Positions 56,596-64,000 of a stretch of DNA of 64,000 bases are shown here, in pieces. How positions within the stretch are numbered: the stretch's first letter is position 1; every line of letters begins with the position of its first letter. The notes beneath the pieces were generated by a model. The model made no database searches. It saw only the letters and a list, made by a program, of their open reading frames with translations, and was not told the origin of the DNA. The translations under genes and the position numbers were made by a program. This DNA is from Phalacrocorax aristotelis (lineage: Eukaryota; Chordata; Aves; Suliformes; Phalacrocoracidae): assembly GCF_949628215.1 (NCBI RefSeq), contig NC_134276.1, forward strand, positions 8,583,690 through 8,647,689, in the 5' to 3' direction.

Positions 56596-59500
56596 TTTGC
56601 TGCCTGCTCTGGCTTGCTTTCCTCTTCTGCTCTTCTCAACTGTTATACTTTACCATAAAGTAAAGAGTTCCTGTTCTAGGCTTGATGCCTTCCTCGCTGC
56701 GCTAGGTGACTGTCCTGACTGCTGGTATCTACAGTGGATTAAATGGCAGTGCTGGTGATGGTGGAACTCCTGCTGCTTTCAGTGGGATGGAATTTCAGAT
56801 GTCCTCAGCTGGTGTAAACTCACAGCAGGGGCATGGAGATAATTGGGGAAAGGAAATCACATCTTGCTGTGATGTTTGGCGGAGAGGTAGGGAAGGTTTG
56901 GGGAAACTGGCTGTGCTGTTTGTAAAGCAATGAAACAGCCCTTACCCTCTGGAATCGATGCTGGAAAAGAAGTAATTTTTTTTTTCCTTTTCCTTAGTTT
57001 CTGGCAGCTTATTAATCAAAGCTGCTTTAGGTGGCTTTTCCTTTCTGTGCTGTAGTGAATGGTCAGGGCTGGGCCCGGACTCTGCAGATAACTGGCCGAG
57101 CATACACAATCTGCATCAGTTTTATTTCTTCCTTTGCTGTTTGTCCTAATCCTGAAATATCCGCCACTGTGACGATGGTTGCCAAAGAAAACTCTGGGTA
57201 TATTTTGTGTATGTGTGTATCCCCCACAAATGCTTAGCTTTTTCAAATCAGGAAGCTTTCGAAGCTCTTCTCTTGAAGAGCAAATGTGACACTTGTGCTG
57301 GCTAGATCTTATGAAGTGACAAATAATTGGGGCTGCGCCTTGTGTGGGTTCTCCCCTTCCCCCCATTCGGTGTATTGTTCAAATTCTGCATGATCTGTTT
57401 GCTGATGGCTCTTCAATAAAAGCCTTTTTAAAAAAATTGTTTGCGGGACGAACTATTCAAAACACAGAATGCAGCTATCCTCTTGGATCTGCCTAAAGCC
57501 TGATGCTGAGCTCAACAAGCCAGGTGCACTGGGCTTTCTGTAAGGCTTCCAAACCAGACAAACTGCCCTGATTCATGAGACAGCATATTTGACGTTAATA
57601 AATGGCTGGGGCAGTCCCCTCGTCTTCCAGCTTGGCTTCATTCACACTGAAGCCCTTCAGAAAGGATTCTTTGCAGTTTAAAGGACAACTCCGTTTTAGA
57701 AAGACTCGGGCAAGGCTTCTTGCCCCCAGACTCTTAAAATTCCAATTCTGTTGTAAGGTTTTCTCGGCTTTGATGATTTGCCTGATAGTTGAGTATTTTC
57801 CTAAGACACCAGGTGGCCTTTTCTGTTTCCAGTCTCCTCCCATCCTCTGGGAACAAAGCGAACCCAACGCTTAAATTTTATCTTTTAAAACACTCCTGTG
57901 CATCTTCTTTCCAATAGTGTTCCTGGTGTTCCCTCATCTTGCATTAAACGTGGCATTTATGCTCAGACTCTGCAATCTGAACCTCTCATGCTCTTGAACA
58001 AGGTAATTACTTAAGAGACTGTAGAGAACAAGACCAGGGAAGAACCACAGGGGGAAAAGGAATAGCTACGTAGAGCTTGCCTGAAAGCTTTTTGCAATCC
58101 CTTTTCCAGTCATTCCCATTTTTGATACTCTCCTGTAAATACACTCCAGTCTCTTGCTCATGTACTTTATAATGACATGATGGCCTTGAATTTTTTGAAA
58201 CAAATAAAAATGATTCTTTTCTAATCAAGTGAGTTACAGTCAAATTTTTAGAAATACTGTTGCATCTTCTTGTTAATTGATGTATGACAATATCCTGGTT
58301 TACTGCAAGGCAGGGAATGGACTCCTCAGGAGTAAATATAAATTTGGTTTGTAACTGCAAGCAAGAGCCTGGTCCAGCTACTCCTGCTGATTGCTCAGGT
58401 GCTGCTCCCAGTGCAAATTCTGGGTAAAACACTTGATGTTGTGTGGAGAAGGGCATCAGAATATTCATGCAATGGGCTGTGAATGGCCCAAATAACCAGC
58501 CGCTGTGTGTAGTAACGCACAGTAATCAGCTTGTGTCTCCTTCTCTCTCGCCCCTGCTGGCTAACCTACCGTCTCAGGAAACAGCTGCTGCTTTGTTGTT
58601 TAGAAGATATTTTGTAGTTTCAAACTTTCATTCCTGGGTTGTTTTTTTTCCCCCTCCTTTTATAAGCAGGAAAAAATTTGCCTTTAATGAAACTTGAAAG
58701 AAAACAAATAAGCTGCCATTTTGAATTTTGAGAAATTGTATTTAAAAACAAATTGTTCAGTCTTTTGTGGCTCGGAGTTTGTTGGGGTTTGGTTGATTGG
58801 TTGGGTGTTAGTTTCACTGTTCCATTCAGTTTCTGCCTGTGAGGCTCTGATTCTGTATCTTTGGATCAGATTCTTACTGCTTGGACCGGCTTATGAATTA
58901 GATGAGTGGCTTTCTGTGATTTTTTTCTTTTCTTAAATTGTTTTTCCTTTTTACTTTTTTTTCCCCCCTCAAGTTGAGTAGTTGAAACTTTAGGTCTTAT
59001 TTACCTTAAGCATTCAGACTTCATCTTAAAATCTATGTAGACATCTCTATGCTGCTGAGGGACTGTCTGTGGTGCTTGGCTACCTCATCCAAGCGTTGCC
59101 TCTCCTGCTTGTTTCATGCAGGTGAGAACAAAATGGGCCACGGGAAATGGCTGATTTCTCTCTCCAGATATATGGTAATGGGCCATACTTCATCTAAGGC
59201 TTATGTATGTCCTTGGCATGTCATGAATGACTGGAAGTTAAAAATGTATGTTTTCTACTCGTTGGGGAAAATGTAGAAGGAAACGAATGTATGATTTGCC
59301 GAAATCATGAATGTTACTGATGCAGATTGTATCAATAAAAATGAATTAAAACAATGAATTGTGAGTGTCTGGAACTGGATTTTGTTTTGAAAGGACATGA
59401 GTTTTTATCCCTCGGCAAATTTGGAGTTCTGCAAATAACGCTGTCTTGTTTGTGCTTGGCTCTAGTAGAGTGGGAGGAAAACTAGTTAAGGTAATCCTCA

Positions 59501-62500
59501 AGTTACACACACACAGCTGTCAAGACGTCGGGTGACGAGTCTGCACTTCCCTGGTGGTTTCTTATTTCGGCGGTTTAGCTGCTGCCTGGGGAGGGGCGGG
59601 TGCGTGAGCGGGCGGTTCTCCATCGGTGACCGTGCTGAATGCGATCAAGCTAGCTGTAATGGGACAAAAATCCGTTTTGTTTTTGAAAGCTTATTCCAGT
59701 CCCAAGCAACCACGTGCTTCCTACACATCAGTAATGATGGCGGTTGTGTGGAAGGATCCGTAACGCTCCCTGACCTGGCAAGTGGAGGTTTTACCTGGGC
59801 TGTGTAGCCCAAAGAGTTAATCAGGCAGGGCTATGGCTGCAGGGTCTTGGGAGGGACCTAAATAGCTTCTGCAGCTTGTGTTTGTAGGTCATTTTAACTT
59901 TGAAGATCATCAACTATTGCATCAACAAAGGAGACTATAGAAAGGAAAGCCCCTCCAGGAACCTGGAACATGGCTTCTAAATCACAGGAAAAGTGTGTGC
60001 ACCGTGTTTTGTCTCCCACGCTGTCCGCCCACCAAGCGCCTTGCAGACAAATGCCAGTGTGCTTTAAATAAAGGAATTACTATTTTTCTACCTCTGTTCT
60101 TAAAAAGAGTATTTAGCTGTTGCATACCTATTCGCTGAGGAGTGGGAAAGAATTACGAATGACCTAAAGAGTTTTCTGTATGTTAAAGACTTGGCACATT
60201 GACATTCAGATATTTTAACTCCTTCCAGGACTCACGGTGGAATCATTGTGTCTTTCTGGACAGTCAGGAGGATGCCATGAAACCCATAACCTTGGGTTTC
60301 AAAGAACCCAGGAGATTGTATGCTCCTAGCTTACATTATTTTTGCTCTCCCTTGTTGCTGCAGGAGAACATCGTCGCTATGCTGTAACGGAGGGTGCGTG
60401 TTTGTGAAACCATGTGTTTAGAGGGACAAAATTGAAAGATTTTTATGGTAGTTTGAGTTAAAAATAATCTGTCTGATACTGCTCAGACTTGTGACCCGAT
60501 GGTGCTCGCACTCCCAGCCTTGACCAGCCTGCAGGAATTACCTGTACTAAAAGACCACCGTGGGGACAGACTTGTGCTTGCATTGGAACAATTAAACAGG
60601 TCTTTGCAGAGCTGGGTGAGTAACACATCATCTCGCCCTTCCAAAATATGCTGCTGCTCCTTAAAATAGAGATCCTTCTGAAGTTGAAACTGTCTATGTG
60701 ATTTTTACACCCCAGGAACAATTCATAAATGATTGGTTTGAATCCCATTATGCTTCTGTCTCCGTCATTTGCCCTGATAGCGTCATGGGCGCTGGTGGTC
60801 AGCGTGGTGCTGGGTGTTACTTCTGTAGCCTCTAGATTTTGTACAATCTAGCCTCTTCGTGTGTTTCTAAACCAAAGCCTTGGTCTTAGAAAAATGACTT
60901 TACAAATCCACCTTCTTTAAGACTGTCCATGTTAAGAAACTAAAATGCTCTGGTTTGGCAGTGCAGGTTAGCAGCACACGTACATTACCGTGTGTTACCT
61001 GAGCAGTGGAGCGATGGCAGATCTGAACCAAGGATGATATCTGGGATAAATTCCCAGTACTTAAATGCTTTTCAAAATTCCACTTCTACTGTTAAAAAAA
61101 ATCCCTTATTTTATAATTTTAAAGATGGTGGGCATCTGATTGCAACTTCCACTGACTTCCATAGACTTGTTCTCCTATATTATTTTGATTCCTTGATTTC
61201 ACAACACTGTCTCCAGGTGCTGAGACATGAGCGTTGAAGCCCCAAGACAGCCTTTCATTTTTTTTCCCCCAGCCCAACTCATTTTTACCAGCAAATCTGA
61301 AACTAATCCACGTGCTCTAGGGCAGTTTGCTTCTCTGTGTCCTTTCAATAACACAAACCCAAGGAAGAAATTGCTTTGTAGCATTAGTTCTGTTGCTACC
61401 AGCTAATGGTATTGCTAGTCTGAGCCTCGCCGAGGTGGGGACCTGCTCTGTCCCCTCCGCAGCCCCGCACTGGAGGTCCCTCTGGTCCTGGGGGATGATG
61501 CAGCGGCAGCAAATGCCCACGGCAGCGAAGAGCGAGAACGTGCTCCCTTAGCGTGGAACACCCCGTATTTGTGCTCTCCAAGGCAGTGATAAACTACTCC
61601 AGCCGTTGCTTATCTTGCAGTTGGGTTTTGGGTGCCAGATGTGAACACTTGGGTGCCAGCTGCCTATTGAGGTGCTTTGGGTGTAACGTGTGGGCATGTC
61701 CATACTGGAAGATGTATTTTCCATAGCCCTCAGTGCTATATCCGAGTGTTTCCTCAGTGGGGAGCGAGGCCTCCTCGGGGCGGGTGGGGGCGGCTGCTGC
61801 CCAGCTCTCTGGGGCTTTCCCCTCCGCTGGTGATTTGCAAAATCTTAGTTCAATCCCCCAGTTTAGAAAGTAGGGGCAGTGAAACACTGAGACGGGGAAT
61901 AGCAAATCCCTTCCGTTTGTCTTGTTGTTTTCTAATGTATGCGACCTCTCTGGGTGGTTTAAGCGGTTTAGGTACTTTCTATAAAAGGGATCTTTTAATG
62001 ACAAAACTAATGTGATTATCTTACCGAGTGTGAGAGGCGTATTCAAGGTTTAAAGAAAATCTGTTAGAATAGCTGAATGTATCTGCTTAATCCTTTCTCT
62101 AATGTGGGTGGACAATGCGCTGGGAAGCAATTGGTCTTTCTTTCTTAGAGTAAATGCCTGGTCTCCAGAGGTAGGAACTTGTTTGCAGCTTTTTATACCC
62201 TTACGCTTCACCTTCTGGAGAATACAAAGGCGCAGGAGAGAGGCAGAGAGCTTTGAGAGGCCAAGTTTTTCCTCAAATAGCCGGGGGTGTAACCAATACG
62301 GGGCCAGTTCCGGCAGGCGGCTGAGCACCCTTCACTCCCTTTGACTGCAACCTGAATAGAGGGTCCTCCTTTTGCCCTCCTGCAGAACCACATCCCCCGC
62401 AACATGAAATAGAGAAATGCTTTCTCTTTTCTGAGCGTGCAGGAAAGCTGCTCATGGATGCTCGGATGACAGGACCCTGCCTGGTGTGTCTTGGGTGAGC

Positions 62501-63314
62501 AGCCCTTCTCGTGTGGATCCACGGCTTTGAGGAATTCTCCGAGGGTCATGTTTTCCATTTCAACCCTTTGGAATGGTTTGGACCTGCTGACAAGTTACGG
62601 CAGGGTGATGCCTGAGCAGGGGTGAGCTCAGACAGGGGGGACAGCACCGCAGGGTGATGCTGTGGGATTCAGCCATAGCTGGACCTCGGCTGGTACCAGC
62701 CCGGCGCTGCTCAGCTCCTCCACTGTTCATAGGCCTGTGCTTGTGAATCTTTCATTTCCCCACGTCCATCTGGATACACAGATCTTAGAAATACTCGGAA
62801 ATCCTATTGTCTGCACCAGTTAGGAAGATAGGTAGAACACCCCCACCTTGCCAAAGTATTTAACAAAGCAAGTAGTGGCTCTGGGACTCGTTAGCACGTC
62901 GATTTGGCTTTATAGCAGAGGCAAACAGGTTGCATTTTGTAATTTGTTATCCAAACATCCTCAAAACAGCACGTAGGAGAAGGGTATTGAGCTGCTGCCT
63001 TTCCCAGTTTGAGTGAAACACACAGTCTCCTCTCACCACCCAGTAGAGTAACACAGGGACAAATGGTACCTCAACATCAGTGTGTCCTCTTCACAGAGGT
63101 AGGCACTGAGCTATGGCCCTACACCCTCACCTGGCTACCCTGGCCGTGGAGTTGGGGCTGGGTTCTCTGTTGTGGAGAGAGACCATATTCAAGGACTCAG
63201 TGCATAACCTAAAAACCAGACCCAGATTGTGTCAGACTGAATTTTCTGAAGGAAATGGTACAGATGCAGCCGTGGCACCTCCCCAGCAGGCTGCTGTACG
63301 ACCAGTAACTGTAG
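56596..63314. other. Region downstream of PRCP without recognisable genes
   Basis: No exon of a known family was found on either strand. AATAAA signals occur at 57,415 and about 59,333. A moderately CpG-rich patch with a GGGGCGGG box lies at about 59,520-59,650 and another at about 61,430-61,560. FAM181B, the next human neighbour beyond PRCP, was not recognised and presumably lies further right. Open frames such as the minus-strand 153 codons at 58,007-58,468 carry no known domain. Confidence 0.55.
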
Positions 63315-64000
63315 GATGACATAGGTTGAAGGGACCTCAGGAGGTCTCTGGTTCAATGTCCCACTCGCAGCAGGGTCAGCTATGGGGTCAGACCAAAATG
63401 CGCAGCGATGGATCCCATTGGGTCCCGAGAACCTGCAAGGACGGAGCCTGCACAGCCTCTCTGGGCATTGTGCTTGACTGTCCGCATGGTGGAAAAGTTT
63501 CACATCTGGTCTGAACCTCTTGTTTCAGTTTATGTGTGTTGTCTTTTATCCTCCCACCGTGCGCCATCATGAAGAGCCCTGCTTTGTCTTCTTGATGACA
63601 CCCAGAGCCACTTAGGACTGCTGTTAGGTGTCCCCAAAGCTGTTCCTTTTCCAAGCTGAACAAGCCCAGCTCCCCCCATCCTCTCCTCACAGGCCAAGTG
63701 CTCCAGCCCCTGCCATCCCAGTGGTCCTCCCCGAACTTGTTCTAGATGATCAGTCGTCCACTGGGATGCCCCAAACTGGAACACAGTGTTTGATTTGTGG
63801 TAATCAAGCACCAACTAGAGCAGGATGATCCCTTCCCTGGATCTCCTGGTTCTGCCCCTGTTCATGTGGCCTGGGAGGTTGCTGGTCTTTGCTGCCAGGA
63901 CACATGGCTGGCTCATGCCCAGCTTGATGTCCACAAGGACCCTCAGGACCTTCTCCACAGAGCTGCTCCCCAGGCTGTCAGTGCACAGACTGCACCACTG
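63315..64000 (-). mobile_element. Old CR1 copy, running off the right edge (minus orientation)
   Basis: On the minus strand, NTVFQFGASQW, LEQVRGGPLGWQGLEHLACE and [19 protein letters not shown] match the CR1 ORF2 C-terminus with many changes. The plus strand begins GGTTGAAGGGACCTCAGGAG, the reversed 3' end, and ends with CR1-like CATGGCTGGCTCATGCCCAG and GACCCTCAGGACCTTCTCCA. More diverged than the other copies, so older; its 5' part is outside the window. Confidence 0.85.

Noticed and set aside
58007-58468. 153-codon minus-strand frame
   Set aside because: No family, signal or conserved motif recognised, and no splice or promoter context.
56596-63314. FAM181B expected downstream of PRCP by synteny
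   Set aside because: No matching sequence was recognised on either strand; it probably lies beyond the window.
1-64000. CRISPR array, phage, tRNA/rRNA genes, endogenous retrovirus
   Set aside because: No regularly spaced repeats, no RNA-gene structure and no gag/pol/env or LTR pair was recognised; CR1 accounts for the reverse-transcriptase signals.

Overview
The window is vertebrate nuclear DNA, almost certainly from a bird. All introns follow the GT-AG rule, the genes are split and widely spaced, and the only abundant interspersed repeats are 5'-truncated CR1 non-LTR retrotransposons with the 3' end typical of birds and other sauropsids. No prokaryotic operon, CRISPR array, phage, rRNA or tRNA gene was seen. 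The gene order RAB30 - DDIAS - PRCP matches the conserved block on human 11q14, read here in the opposite direction.

Layout. (1) 1-228 (+): the last 75 codons of RAB30, followed by what looks like a very long 3' UTR with several AATAAA signals, the best distal one at about 8.47 kb. (2) 8.5-12.7 kb: a quiet interval between the convergent ends of RAB30 and DDIAS. (3) 12,930-19,831 (-): DDIAS, reconstructed as four coding exons giving 983 residues. It has an N-terminal four-cysteine zinc-finger/OB-type region and a long, poorly conserved tail with islands of short conserved motifs. (4) About 22.45-23.62 kb: a CpG island acting as the probable divergent promoter of DDIAS (-) and PRCP (+). It holds five CCAAT boxes on one strand, a CACGTG E-box and a TATA-like box. 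(5) 23,250-56,388 (+): PRCP, lysosomal prolylcarboxypeptidase, reconstructed as nine coding exons giving 481 residues. The S28 catalytic triad is intact (Ser167, Asp419, His444). Intron 1 is about 18 kb. (6) 56.6-64 kb: downstream DNA with no gene that I can support, ending in an old CR1 copy.

I recognised ten CR1 insertions: one in the 5' intron of DDIAS, eight in PRCP introns and one at the right edge. Two of them (about 32.2 and 45.7 kb) share an unusual composite structure, a short CR1 3' tail joined to a second CR1 3' segment, with matching outer 5' limits. That is the best candidate here for something not already described. Oppositely oriented, closely related CR1 copies in PRCP introns 1 and 4 flank exons 2-4, an arrangement that could favour RNA duplexes or circular RNA.

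The three genes are not a functional pathway: vesicle trafficking at the Golgi (RAB30), DNA-damage survival (DDIAS) and lysosomal peptide processing (PRCP). DDIAS and PRCP are linked only through their shared promoter. I found no convincing new biological system beyond the points in the findings.
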